Shown here one piece after another: positions 15,744 to 25,821 of a DNA stretch of 64,000 nucleotides. The stretch comes from Agromyces humatus (GTDB lineage Bacteria; Actinomycetota; Actinomycetes; Actinomycetales; Microbacteriaceae): contig NZ_JAJQPD010000009.1 of assembly GCF_021228295.1 (NCBI RefSeq), positions 87,427-151,426 of the forward strand, given 5' to 3'. A program made the position numbers and the translations under genes. The notes beneath the pieces are model-generated. The model saw nothing but the letters and a program-made list of their open reading frames with translations, had not been told where the DNA came from and ran no database searches. Every line of letters starts with the position of its first letter. Position 1 is the first letter of the stretch.

Positions 15744-16971
15744 CGGGCTGCGATCGAAATGCGTCGACGTCGCGCCGCGCCAGGTACAGGGCTTCGCCTG
15801 CGAGATCGGCCACACGCCGGGCCATCGCGATCACCCGATCTCGGTGGTTCTGGTCCGTCAACGGGATGGTCGCGGCGGAGCCGCCGAGGGAGTGTCCGAG
15901 ATCGATCCGGATCCGCTCAGACTCGGCCAACCGCATCAGTGCTTCCGCCCCGATCCAGCCAGGGTGGTCGGCGATCGCATCGCGGGCCGCATCGAGCTGG
16001 CGGTCCGCGTGCCTGATCACCTGGTACACGTGGCCGGCGGGCGGAAGCTGGCGCGTCGCCCGCTCGCGTGCCGCCGAGGTCGCGGCATCCAGCGCCGCAT
16101 GCGCCTCGCGCAGTCGATTCAGGTGGGCGAACGGATGGGTGTTGACGCCGACCGGCGGCAGGTCGGCGAGGGCCGCCCGCAGCTCGGAGCTCGCGTTCGC
16201 GACTGCGTGCGACTGGGGCTCCTCGAGCGCCACGGCGAGCTGTCGACGCGACTGCTCGGCGACCGCGCCCAGCGTCGCCTCGGCCCGCAGGGCCTCGACC
16301 TCGAAGGTCTCCACCACGTCGAGGAGGGTCGCCGCTCGTCGCACCGATGCAGCGGATGCCTCGAGCGCGACACTTGCGTCGCCGCGAAGTCCGGCTTCGC
16401 GCCGCCGTTCGGCCACGCCGAGGCTGTGCTCGGCGAATGCGAGCAGCTGCTCGACCTCTCCGAGGTTCTCTTCGACGTCGACGAGCGCCTCGCGCGCATA
16501 CCGGGCGGCGAGTCGGTCGATGGTCTCGCGGGCGTACGGCGTGCGGGCGCGCAGTCGCTCGGTTTCGGCTCGCACGAAGGCGATGATCTCGGGGGCGCGC
16601 CGCGCCCGCGACATCCGATCGGCGAGCGCCGAGGTCTGCTCATCGAGCACGTCCTCGATCCATTCGCACAGCTGCACGATGCGCAGGTTGCGAGCTCGCA
16701 CCTCGTCGGCGGAGCCGGGGATCGCATCGTGATTGAGCCGGTTCAACCGGAATGCGTCGCTCAGCTGTCTGCGCGCTGCCACGAGCGCCTCGCCGAGAAG
16801 CATGGTCGCGCCGGCCTCGAGTTCCGCCTCGGCGAAGCCGAGTTCGTCGGCGGTGGCGCGGATGCGCTCGTCGGCGGCGAACAGGGCCGCCCCGGCCCGC
16901 TTCGCCAGATCGGCGTCGTGGACCTCGAGTTCGTGCGCACCGCGTCGGCGCCTGACCCGGAACCCGGCCAT
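15727..16971 (-). CDS. Coiled-coil protein, paralog of 20644-21993 (TPM-tail family)
   Basis: A 414-residue, almost wholly helical, Ala/Glu/Arg-rich protein from ATG 16971. Motifs such as DADLAKRAGAALFAADERIR, AEHSLGVAERRREAGL and DHPGWIGAEALMRLAE match, block for block, the protein at 20644-21993. Both resemble the long helical C-terminal part of actinobacterial TPM-domain (YgcG-like) membrane proteins, but the TPM domain itself is absent (family link from memory). This copy lacks the Gly-rich tail with GGILGGLVIG that ends the other copy. No signal peptide or membrane helix is visible. Its role is unknown. Confidence 0.75.
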   Translation of the reverse strand: MAGFRVRRRRGAHELEVHDADLAKRAGAALFAADERIRATADELGFAEAELEAGATMLLGEALVAARRQLSDAFRLNRLNHDAIPGSADEVRARNLRIVQLCEWIEDVLDEQTSALADRMSRARRAPEIIAFVRAETERLRARTPYARETIDRLAARYAREALVDVEENLGEVEQLLAFAEHSLGVAERRREAGLRGDASVALEASAASVRRAATLLDVVETFEVEALRAEATLGAVAEQSRRQLAVALEEPQSHAVANASSELRAALADLPPVGVNTHPFAHLNRLREAHAALDAATSAARERATRQLPPAGHVYQVIRHADRQLDAARDAIADHPGWIGAEALMRLAESERIRIDLGHSLGGSAATIPLTDQNHRDRVIAMARRVADLAGEALYLARRDVDAFRSQPATARS

Positions 16972-17042
16972 GCCCCGATCCTACGGTCGCCGCGCGGAGC
17001 CCGCTACGGCGCGGGTGAGGTACGTAGGTTCAGGTCTCGTCG

Positions 17043-17204
17043 ATGCCCGTCTCCTCGACGAGATCACACAAGCGCCGGCTGATCGATTCGAAGACCGAGG
17101 TCCAGTACGCGGCGACGATCCTCACCGAGACCCGCGCGCGGGATCTCCTGAAAGCCGCTCACCGACTCGTGGATGGCATGGACCAGATCCTGCGGTCTGC
17201 CTGA
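17043..17204 (+). CDS. Small ORF, possible 53-residue protein
   Basis: An open frame from ATG 17043 to TGA 17204 between a stop at 17025 and the 8-bp repeat array. About 45 of 54 codons end in G or C, and the translation (KRRLIDSKTEVQYAA, ARDLLKAAHRLVDGMDQIL) looks like a basic, helical peptide. No ribosome site is clear and I recognise no family. It may be a real small protein or the tail of a decayed gene. Confidence 0.35.
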   Translation: MPVSSTRSHKRRLIDSKTEVQYAATILTETRARDLLKAAHRLVDGMDQILRSA

Positions 17205-17222
17205 GCGATGTTGTGGGTGCCG

Positions 17223-17314
17223 GCACTTGGGCACTTGGGCACTTGGGCACTTGGGCACTTGGGCACTTGGGCACTTGGGCACTTGGGCACTTGGGCACTT
17301 GGGCACTTGGGCAC
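17223..17314. repeat. 8-bp tandem repeat array, locus 1 (11 units)
   Basis: Eleven perfect copies of an 8-base unit (GCACTTGG) fill 17223-17310, followed by a partial GCAC. Because 8 is not a multiple of 3, any reading frame through it cycles every 24 bases, giving GHLGTWAL-type peptide in three frames, so it is not coding. It lies between a small ORF and the DUF4442 gene. The rest of the 458-base gap (16972-17429) holds no other recognisable element. Confidence 0.9.
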
Positions 17315-17429
17315 CGCATTTCTCGGGAGCACCCACCCGAGCGCCGCGTTACGGCGATAGCCCGACGTGGATTGTGGGCGACCCACAACCGACTCGCTCA
17401 GTGCGCTTCGATCGAGCAGGATCGGGAGC

Positions 17430-17915
17430 ATGCGCACGACTCCACGACGCCTCGCCACGGTCATGAGCCTGTGGATCCCGAACCTGTTCAGCGGCATCCG
17501 CGTGAAGCGGTTCTCAGACGATTGGACGCGCGCGACCGTCGAACTCCACGTCAACGTGTTCACCCGCAACTACGTGAAGACCGCGTTCGGCGGATCGATG
17601 TCGGCGATGACCGACCCGTACTTCTTCATGCTCGTCATGCACCAACTCGGCAACGACTACGTGGTGTGGGACACCCGCGGCGAGATCGAGTTCCTCAAGC
17701 CCGGTCGCGGCATCCTCACCGCGCACTTCGAAGTGCCGACGCAGAAGGCGACCGAGCTCCGCGAACGCGCCCGCGGCGGCGCGAAGGTGCTCGAGTGGTT
17801 CGAGACCGAGATCACCGACCGCGACGGCGACGTCGTCGCGCGCGTGCGGCGCGAGGTGTACGTGCGCGAGAAGCAGCGCGTGACCGAGGCCGCCGCCGCG
17901 ACCGCACTGGGCTGA
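17430..17915 (+). CDS. DUF4442 hotdog-fold (thioesterase-like) protein
   Basis: A 161-residue protein; ATG 17430 chosen because CGGGAGC precedes it and the frame upstream crosses noncoding-looking DNA. It carries LWIPNLFSGIRVKRFSDDW, ELHVNVFTRNYVKTAFGGSM, SAMTDPYFFMLVMHQLGNDY and VVWDTRGEIEFLKPG, which is the DUF4442 version of the hotdog acyl-CoA thioesterase fold. The long central helix starts at GGSMSAM, with the catalytic-type Asp in TDPYF. Members are likely thioesterases or binding proteins for acyl-CoA. It is followed by a lone amidohydrolase, with no operon evidence. Confidence 0.8.
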   Translation: MRTTPRRLATVMSLWIPNLFSGIRVKRFSDDWTRATVELHVNVFTRNYVKTAFGGSMSAMTDPYFFMLVMHQLGNDYVVWDTRGEIEFLKPGRGILTAHFEVPTQKATELRERARGGAKVLEWFETEITDRDGDVVARVRREVYVREKQRVTEAAAATALG

Positions 17916-18026
17916 GCGCCGCGACTCGACTGGCGCCGAGGTGTGAACCCGCTCGCTGCTGCGCCTCAGACGGTGCCGGCCGGAGGCCAGACGCCGATGA
18001 TGAGGTGCCCGCGAGAGAATCGCCGC

Positions 18027-19232
18027 ATGACCGCGAACGCCAAGTCAGTGCACGCCGAGCTCGCCCACGTCATCGACGCGATGCCGCTCGTCGACCATCA
18101 CGCGCACAGCCTGCTGCGCCCGCCGCTCGCCGAGGGCGACCTGCTCGACGCGCTCACGCAGGCCGAGCACGCCGCCGACCGTGCCGCCGTGTTCGACAGC
18201 CAGCTCGGCTTCGCGCTGAGCCGTCACTGCGCCCCGGCGCTGGGTCTGGCGGCGTTCGCGGATGCCGCGGAGTACCTGGCCGCTCGCGATCGGCTCGGCT
18301 TCGACGAGGCCACCCGCAGGCTGCTGCGGGTGTCGGGCATCCGCACCTACCTCATCGACGACGGACACGCCCCCGAGCGACTGCTGCACGACGCCGAGCT
18401 CGAGCAGCTCGCCGGCGAGCGCGTTCGGTCGCACCGCATCATGCGTCTCGAGACGCTCGCCGAATCGGTCATGGCGCACGCCGCGTCGGGCATGGACTTC
18501 GTCGAGCGCCTGCCGGTCGCGCTCGAGCGCGCTGCGGCGAGCGCGGTCGGATTCAAGACGATCGCCGCCTACCGCGGCGGGCTCGCACTCGCTGCTGCGA
18601 AGCCCACGACCGCCGAGCTGACGGATGCCGCGACGGCATGGTTCGCCGCGAGCGCCGGGGCAGCGGCGACGGGGCGGGGAACCCGTGACCCTGGGGCATC
18701 CGCTCGCCTCACCGACCGCATGATCATCGCCCACCTCGCGTGGTGGGCGATGGAGCGCGGTGCCGTGCTGCAGGTGCACGTCGGCTTCGGCGACCCCGAC
18801 CTGCGGCTCGATCGTGCCGACCCGTTCCTGCTGCAGCCGTTCATCGCCGCGACGCAGCACACCGGCGGACGGCTCGCGCTGCTGCACTGCTACCCGTACG
18901 TGCGCGAGGCCGGCATGCTCGCCCACCTCTACCCGCACGTGCACCTCGACGCGGGGCTCGCGCTCGCCCAGGTCGGCGCGAACGCCGACACCCTGGTGCG
19001 CGAGACCCTCGACCTCGCCCCGTTCTCAAAAGTGCTCTTCTCGACCGACGCGTGGGGCGTGCCCGAACGGGTCCTGCTCGGCGCGCGTGCATGGCGCGAC
19101 GCCACGGCACGCGTGCTGGCGGCCTACGTCGCCGATCACGGCTGGCCGGTCGACGAGGCGATCCGGGTCGCCGAGCTCATCGCCTGGCGCAACGCCGAGG
19201 CGCTCTACGGTCGCGTGTTCATCGAGCACTGA
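18027..19232 (+). CDS. Amidohydrolase (FluG/NodGS N-terminal-like)
   Basis: A 401-residue protein from ATG 18027. It starts with MPLVDHHAHSLL, the metal-binding His-x-His of amidohydrolase-2 TIM barrels. Later VLQVHVGFGDPD supplies a metal His, ALLHCYPYVREAG another, and VLFSTDAWGVPE the catalytic Asp. This motif series (VHVGFGD, LLHCYPY, STDA) is the one found in the amidohydrolase half of fungal FluG and plant NodGS. The gene is convergent with a glutamine-synthetase-like gene only 19 bases away (19252-20622), the other half of those fusions. They may act on the same gamma-glutamyl amine (inference). Confidence 0.85.
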   Translation: MTANAKSVHAELAHVIDAMPLVDHHAHSLLRPPLAEGDLLDALTQAEHAADRAAVFDSQLGFALSRHCAPALGLAAFADAAEYLAARDRLGFDEATRRLLRVSGIRTYLIDDGHAPERLLHDAELEQLAGERVRSHRIMRLETLAESVMAHAASGMDFVERLPVALERAAASAVGFKTIAAYRGGLALAAAKPTTAELTDAATAWFAASAGAAATGRGTRDPGASARLTDRMIIAHLAWWAMERGAVLQVHVGFGDPDLRLDRADPFLLQPFIAATQHTGGRLALLHCYPYVREAGMLAHLYPHVHLDAGLALAQVGANADTLVRETLDLAPFSKVLFSTDAWGVPERVLLGARAWRDATARVLAAYVADHGWPVDEAIRVAELIAWRNAEALYGRVFIEH

Positions 19233-19251
19233 GCGGATGTCGCGACCGCGC

Positions 19252-20622
19252 TCAATACCGCCAGCGCACGACGTCGGCGACCGCCTCGGGCGGCAGCTCG
19301 CCGTACGCCTCCCACTCGTGCCGCCGCGTCGCGAGGTAGGCGTCGAGCAGCACGTCGCCGAACACCCCGCGGGAGAACTCGCTCGACTCGAGGCGGTGCA
19401 GGGCCGAGCCGAGGTCGGCCGGCAGGGAACGTATGCCGGCGGCCTCGCGTTGCTCGGCCGTCAGGGTGCTCGGGTCGACGTGCACGGGTGCCGGCAGCGT
19501 CAGCTCACGGGCGAGGCCGTCGAGGGCCGCGGCGAGGATCGCAGCCACAGCGAGGTAGGGATTCGCCGCGCCATCGACCGGCTTGACCTCGATGTTGGCC
19601 TGCTCGGCGCCGTGGCCGGCCTGCCCGCCCACGTACCGGATGGCCGCCTCGCGGTTCGCCGGCCCCCAGCAGACGTCGGAGCCCGCCCATGAGCGCGGGC
19701 GCAACCGGGTGAACGAGAGCACGCTGCCGCCCAGCAGGGCGACGCCCTCGTCGAGCCGGTCGAGGATGCCCGCGATCATGCGGGCGCCGTCGTGTGACAG
19801 GCCGTGCGGGCCCGACGGTTCGGCGCCCGATGGCTCGGCTTCGGCGAACACGTTGCGCGCGTCGCGCACCGCAGACACGTGCACGTGGCATCCGTTCGTC
19901 GCGCCGCCCACGATCGGAACCGGCGCGAACGAGACCCGCAGGCCGTGTGCCCGCGCGACCCTGACGAGCACGATGCGGGCGAGCGCGAGGTCGTCGACCG
20001 CCCGCACCGGGTCGCGCGGCGCGAAGGCGAACTCGAGCTGACCGGCGCCGAACTCGGGGTGCATCTGCTCGACCGTCACACCCGCAGACTCGAGCGCATC
20101 GAGCGCGGCCATCGCGAACGGCTCGACCTCGAGCAGGGCCCGGGTCGAGTACGCGGGCGCGGATGTCGCGGGCTCGAGCGACGCGAGCCCGCCCGTGTGC
20201 GGCTCGTCGCGGAACACCGTGCACTCGAGCTCGATGCCGACCGTGAACTCGAGGTGCTCGGCCAGCGCGTCGTCGACCACCCGGCGCAACGCCGAACGGG
20301 TGCACGTCGGGTGCACCGTGCCGTCGAGCGCGTACAGGTCGGCGGGCGCCCACGCGAGCCCCGACTCGGCGTCGAGCATCGCGATCGACGAGATGTCGGC
20401 GACGCCGCGCAAGTCGCCCACGACGGGGTCGAGCGCGGCCGTCGCGTTGAGGTGGTCGTCGACCGAGAACAGGAATCCGGCGCTGTGCGAGATCGTCACG
20501 CCGTGGGTGCTCGCCGCGAGCAGCCGCCGGTGCGTCAGCACCTTCACCCGCGAGATGCCGGCGTTGTCGATGTGCGAGACGAGCAGTGCACGGATGTCAT
20601 CGAACCCCACGGGACGATCCAT
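19252..20622 (-). CDS. Glutamine synthetase-like gamma-glutamyl ligase
   Basis: A 456-residue protein from ATG 20622, with GAGGAGG 5 bases upstream. The GS catalytic domain is complete: GIELECTVF and QMHPEFGAGQLEFAF (metal Glu residues), GGATNGCHVHVSA (metal and ATP His region), GPANREAAIRYVGG (substrate Arg), and NIEVKPVDGAANPYLAVAAI (the conserved Glu and NPY). It has about 456 residues and diverges from true GlnA: there is no Tyr-adenylylation loop, so gamma-glutamylation of an amine or polyamine (GlnA3/4-like, FluG-like) is more likely than ammonia assimilation. The adjacent convergent amidohydrolase supports this. The exact substrate is unknown. Confidence 0.85.
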   Translation of the reverse strand: MDRPVGFDDIRALLVSHIDNAGISRVKVLTHRRLLAASTHGVTISHSAGFLFSVDDHLNATAALDPVVGDLRGVADISSIAMLDAESGLAWAPADLYALDGTVHPTCTRSALRRVVDDALAEHLEFTVGIELECTVFRDEPHTGGLASLEPATSAPAYSTRALLEVEPFAMAALDALESAGVTVEQMHPEFGAGQLEFAFAPRDPVRAVDDLALARIVLVRVARAHGLRVSFAPVPIVGGATNGCHVHVSAVRDARNVFAEAEPSGAEPSGPHGLSHDGARMIAGILDRLDEGVALLGGSVLSFTRLRPRSWAGSDVCWGPANREAAIRYVGGQAGHGAEQANIEVKPVDGAANPYLAVAAILAAALDGLARELTLPAPVHVDPSTLTAEQREAAGIRSLPADLGSALHRLESSEFSRGVFGDVLLDAYLATRRHEWEAYGELPPEAVADVVRWRY

Positions 20623-20643
20623 CGGAGCCTCCTCAACCCGGAT

Positions 20644-21993
20644 TCAGTCGAAGATGCCGTCGAGGATGCTGCCGATGACCAGGCCGCCGAGGATGCCGCC
20701 CATCATGTCGGATCCGCCGCCGCGGCGCCCGCCGCCACCCCAGCCCGGGCCGCCCCACTGGCCGGGATCCTGCGGCCGGGACGAGTTGATGTCGCGCTGT
20801 GCGAGCTGCAGGGCTTCGCTCGCGAGGTATGCGACACGGCGCGCCATCGCCATCGACTGTTCGCGGTGATCGTCGCCGATCACCGTCGCGGCCGCCGCTG
20901 ATGTGCCGAGGTAGCGGTCGAGGTCGACCCGGATGCGCTCGGCCTCGGCGAGCCGGGTGCGCGCGTCGGCGCCGATCCAGCCCCGGTGCCCGGCGATGAC
21001 GTCGCTGGCGACGGCGAGCTGCCGATCGGCGTCGTCGATCGCATGGCGAACGTGCTCGAGCGGCGGGATGGGACGGGCCGCACGCTCGCGGGCCGCCGCG
21101 ATCGCGGCATCCAATCCGGCGTTCGCCTCGCGAAGCCGGTTCAGCTGGGCGAACGGGTCGGTGTTGACGCCGGCCGTCGGGAGCGAGGCGAGCGCGGCCT
21201 GCAGCTCGCCGATCGCGGTGGCGACACCGGGCGAGTGGGGCTCCCTGAGTGCGACGGCGATGTCGCCACGCGAGTCCTCGACGATCGCCGACAGCGTCGA
21301 CTCGGCCCGCAGCGACTCGACCTCGAACGTCTCGACCGCGTCGAGGAGGGTCGCCGCTCGGCGCACCGATTCAGTGGACGCCTCGAGCGCGAGGTTGGCC
21401 TGCTCGCGCTGCCCGGCCTCACGCCGCCGCTCGGCCACGCCCGCGCTGTGCTCGGCGAATCCGAGCAACTGCTCGGCCTCGGCGGGATTGACCTGCACCT
21501 GGGCGAGCGCCTCTGGCGCATAGCGGACCGCGAGCCGCTCGACGGTGTCGCGGGCGTGCGGGATGCGCGCGCGCAGAAGCACGATATCTCCTCGCACTCC
21601 GGCGATGATCTCGGGAGCCCGCCGCGCCCGCGCGATCTTGTCGGCGAGCACCGAGGTGCGCTCGTCGAGCACGTCTTCCGCCCATTCGCACAGCTGCACG
21701 ATGCGCGCGTTGCGGGTGCGCAGCTCTTCGGCGGTGTCGGGGATCTCATCGTGATTGAGCTGGTTCAGCCGGAACGCGTCACCCATATGCTGCCGCACCG
21801 CGGTGAGCGCCTCGCGCAGCTCTTTCGTCGCGTCGGGCCCCAGCTCGGCCTCGGCGAAGATGAGCTCATCGGTCGTGACCCGCACACGCTCGTCGGCGGC
21901 GACCAGGGCCACCCCGGCCCGCTTCGCCAGGTCGACGTCGTGGGCCTGCAGTTCCTGCTGATCACGTTTGCGCTTGCCCCAGAACCCAGCCAT
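20644..21993 (-). CDS. Coiled-coil protein with Gly-rich tail (TPM-tail family), paralog of 15727-16971
   Basis: A 449-residue protein; start MAGFWGKRKR at ATG 21993 was preferred over upstream codons because its paralog starts with MAGFRVRRRR. The body is a long helical Ala/Glu/Arg region (residues 15-405) matching the paralog in every block, for example HDVDLAKRAGVALVAADERV, AEHSAGVAERRREAG and WIGADARTRLAEAERIR. The C terminus is GGPGWGGGGRRGGGSDMMGG then ILGGLVIGSILDG, the glycine-rich and hydrophobic ending seen in TPM-domain proteins. The TPM domain is missing here too. It is head-to-head with the ECF sigma gene at 22116. Confidence 0.75.
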   Translation of the reverse strand: MAGFWGKRKRDQQELQAHDVDLAKRAGVALVAADERVRVTTDELIFAEAELGPDATKELREALTAVRQHMGDAFRLNQLNHDEIPDTAEELRTRNARIVQLCEWAEDVLDERTSVLADKIARARRAPEIIAGVRGDIVLLRARIPHARDTVERLAVRYAPEALAQVQVNPAEAEQLLGFAEHSAGVAERRREAGQREQANLALEASTESVRRAATLLDAVETFEVESLRAESTLSAIVEDSRGDIAVALREPHSPGVATAIGELQAALASLPTAGVNTDPFAQLNRLREANAGLDAAIAAARERAARPIPPLEHVRHAIDDADRQLAVASDVIAGHRGWIGADARTRLAEAERIRVDLDRYLGTSAAAATVIGDDHREQSMAMARRVAYLASEALQLAQRDINSSRPQDPGQWGGPGWGGGGRRGGGSDMMGGILGGLVIGSILDGIFD

Positions 21994-22115
21994 GCCTTCG
22001 ATCCTATGGGCGTCGACAGGACTGTCCCCCAATCGGGGCGGCACAGAATATATTCGACCGACCTGTGACCTTCCCCCCACCCCGCGACATTCCTAGAGTG
22101 AAGGGGGGTGTGCAC

Positions 22116-22679
22116 GTGGACGAGAGCGATGGCACCGACGCCGAGCTCCTCGAGCGCTTGGCGAGTGGCGACCAACGGGCGATGGCGGTCGTGTTCGATC
22201 GGCATGCCCCGGCGGTGACGCGGTACGCGTGGGCGATCGCGCCGAGCCGGATGGATGTCGAAGAGATCGTGCAGGACACGTTCCTCACGGTCTGGCGCAA
22301 GGCGGCGGAGATCATGATCGCGGAGGCGTCGCTGCTTCCGTGGCTCCTCGTCACGTGCCGCAACTTCGGAATGAACGCCGTGAGAAAGGCGGCCCGCAGT
22401 CGGGCCGAGCAATTCGACGACGAGGCCCCGCAGGGCGGAGCCGACGTGGTCCGCGAACATCACGATGCCGAGGCGGCGCGGGACGACCTGCGCTGGGTCC
22501 TCGACGAGATCGAACGACTCGAACCGATCGACCGGCAGGTGTGCGAGCTCTGCCTCGTCGAAGGCCTGCCCTACGCCGAGGCGGCCGAGCGGCTCGACCT
22601 GAGCGTCGGCGCAGTCAAGCAACGCGTGTCCCGAAGCCGGGCCCGATTGAAGAAGGCGGTGACCCTCGATGAAATCTGA
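22116..22679 (+). CDS. ECF-type RNA polymerase sigma factor
   Basis: A 187-residue protein; start at GTG 22116 chosen because AAGGGGGG (22101-22108) is 7 bases upstream. GTG 22110 is nearly as good. Region 2 is DQRAMAVVFDRHAPAVTRYA and VEEIVQDTFLTVWRKA; region 4 is LEPIDRQVCELCLVEGLPYA, AERLDLSVGAVKQRVSRSRA, a helix-turn-helix for the -35 element. No extra C-terminal domain is present. It overlaps the next gene by 11 bases, so the two are coupled, and that gene is likely the regulator of this sigma factor. Confidence 0.88.
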   Translation: MDESDGTDAELLERLASGDQRAMAVVFDRHAPAVTRYAWAIAPSRMDVEEIVQDTFLTVWRKAAEIMIAEASLLPWLLVTCRNFGMNAVRKAARSRAEQFDDEAPQGGADVVREHHDAEAARDDLRWVLDEIERLEPIDRQVCELCLVEGLPYAEAAERLDLSVGAVKQRVSRSRARLKKAVTLDEI

Positions 22680-23898
22680 ACCTCCCACAGGAGACGAACT
22701 GACGCGCCTCCTCGGCTCGATGAAGCGCAACGTGCTCGAACGGGTCGCGCAGGAACCGGCGCCCGCGAAGCGGAAGTCCGTGCGCCACATCTTCGGGCTC
22801 GGGCTCGGCGTGGCCGCGCTGCTCGGCGTCGGCGCCGGAGCCGCATTCGCGCTCGGGGTGATCACCGCGCCCGAGCAGGACGCGGCGACCGTGGCGACGG
22901 ATGCCCCGAACACGCCGTCGACGGCATCGCAGCCGACCGCGCCGGCGACGAGCGAGTACTCGGTCACACCGGGCCAGCCCGCCTCGCGCTACGGCCTCGA
23001 CTGCGCCACCCTGGTCGATCCCGCGCTGGTGTCGGGCCTGTTCAGCACCGAGGTCGCTGCGATCGACCCGATCGTGTCCGAGTCGGGCGTCGGCATCGCG
23101 ATCCCGCGGCGCGCGGCGATCCTCGCCGTCGGCGGCTCGGTCTGCGAGTGGTCGAACGGCGTGCCGATGAACGAGCAGTACGGCGTCGAGCCCGACTATG
23201 TGGGGGTCACGATCTCGGTCGTCCCCCGCGCAGCCGCCGGCTGGAGCGAGCTCGCCACCCAGCACGGGATGCCGGCTGACGAGAGTCAGTGCGCCGACAC
23301 CTGGTGCTGGGCGAGCGCAGCGGTCGGCGACGCCTGGGTCACGATCTCGGCGTACGGCGGAGCAGAGCTCGCGACAGACCCGTCTGGCTGGCAGTCGCTC
23401 GTCGACGCGGTCACCGCAGCAGTGGGCGCGGCCGGGCCGGCGGCCGCGTCGACGATCACCGAGCGGATGACCCTGCCGGGCCCCGAGGACTGCGACGCGA
23501 TCATCCCCGTCGACCAGGTGGGATCGATCACCTCGACCCCCGGCGTGCAGGTGATGATCGGCTCCGGAGGCTGGAGCGAATGGGCCGAGGCCAGGCTCCA
23601 CGCCGATGCCGTGGGCTGCGGCTGGGGCGTCGACGACCTCGGCCAGGCGGCCCGGGTGGACTGGCTGCACGAGGGGCGCTGGGCGTACCTGCGGATGCTC
23701 CACGCCGACGCGTCGACGCCGATCGAGCTCGCCGGGCTCGCCGCGGGCGGCGTGGCATCCGTTCGCTGCGACGAGCGGTTCGGCACGACGTGCGCCGTCG
23801 ACCTCACGGTCGGGCAGGACTGGTACAACGTGTCCGCGAACGACGAGGCCACGGCGATCGCGCTCGCCGAGGCGGTGCTCGCCCGGCTCGGGGGGTGA
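22669..23898 (+). CDS. Membrane protein with large outer domain, probable anti-sigma partner
   Basis: A 409-residue protein whose ATG 22669 lies inside the end of the sigma gene. Residues 1-40 are a short charged cytoplasmic piece (TGDELTRLLGSMKRNVLERV), 42-62 one membrane helix (GLGLGVAALLGVGAGAAFAL), then a Thr/Pro/Ala linker and about 340 external residues. The outer part has two similar Cys-containing modules (YGLDCATLVDPALVSGLF...VCEWSN; GPEDCDAIIPVDQVGSI...GCGWGVDD), which look like an internal duplication. The short N terminus replaces a classic zinc-finger anti-sigma domain. Coupling and topology suggest it senses something outside and holds the sigma factor (inference). Confidence 0.7.
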   Translation: MKSEPPTGDELTRLLGSMKRNVLERVAQEPAPAKRKSVRHIFGLGLGVAALLGVGAGAAFALGVITAPEQDAATVATDAPNTPSTASQPTAPATSEYSVTPGQPASRYGLDCATLVDPALVSGLFSTEVAAIDPIVSESGVGIAIPRRAAILAVGGSVCEWSNGVPMNEQYGVEPDYVGVTISVVPRAAAGWSELATQHGMPADESQCADTWCWASAAVGDAWVTISAYGGAELATDPSGWQSLVDAVTAAVGAAGPAAASTITERMTLPGPEDCDAIIPVDQVGSITSTPGVQVMIGSGGWSEWAEARLHADAVGCGWGVDDLGQAARVDWLHEGRWAYLRMLHADASTPIELAGLAAGGVASVRCDERFGTTCAVDLTVGQDWYNVSANDEATAIALAEAVLARLGG

Positions 23899-23918
23899 TG
23901 CAGGGCCGGCACCGACAC

Positions 23919-23962
23919 GAAATGCCGGTTCCCCGTCATCGGTGAGGGGGAACCGGCATTTC
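23919..23962. terminator. Bidirectional hairpin terminator, palindrome family copy 1
   Basis: The arms GAAATGCCGGTTCCCC (23919-23934) and GGGGAACCGGCATTTC (23947-23962) are perfectly complementary (16 bp) around a 12-base loop. It lies between the convergent genes ending at 23898 and 23989. It shares the GTTCCCC/GGGGAAC core and the TCATCGG-type loop with hairpins at 26450 and 37422. Confidence 0.85.
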
Positions 23963-23988
23963 GATGTGTCCGCGGTGCCGCGACCGGA

Positions 23989-25383
<1,395 letters not shown>

Positions 25384-25821
25384 TCTGGCTCCTGGGGGTG
25401 GGCGCCTGGCGGGCATCTCGATGGCGGCCGATCGGGTGCGGCACGCCCATTCGATGGTAGGCGCTTCGAGCGCAATCTCCACGCGGGCGTGCCGGATCCG
25501 GGTAGGGTGCTGGATCCGGCACGAAGGCCGGGCGTCCGGCACGAGGGCCGGCGCCGGGCACGTGAGCGGCTCGAGGGGGGGTTGAGCCTGCTGCAGCCCG
25601 GAACGCCGGCCAGGGGACATCCCACTCGGGGGAATGTGGGTCATACGTCCCACATGAAGCTCATCACCCGCCGCTGGGAGCAAGCACGACGCCCGCTGAA
25701 CGTTGGCCGAGAGCGCGACCGCCTACCTGAATCTTCGACTATCGGATGTCGATCCCCGAGTTGCCCGTTCGACGCATGAGTGAGGGTTCCCCAACGGCGC
25801 CCCAGACGAGAGGATCGACCC
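25384..25821. other. Divergent intergenic region with two inverted repeats
   Basis: This 438-base gap lies between the HD gene (minus) and the YCII gene (plus). It holds a perfect 11-bp inverted repeat GTGCCGGATCC...GGATCCGGCAC (25489-25499 and 25512-25522, 12-base loop) and a 6-bp one TGTGGG...CCCACA (25635-25640 and 25649-25654). Both could be regulatory. No RNA gene or clear coding sequence was seen. Small in-frame ORFs here look like noise. Confidence 0.5.
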
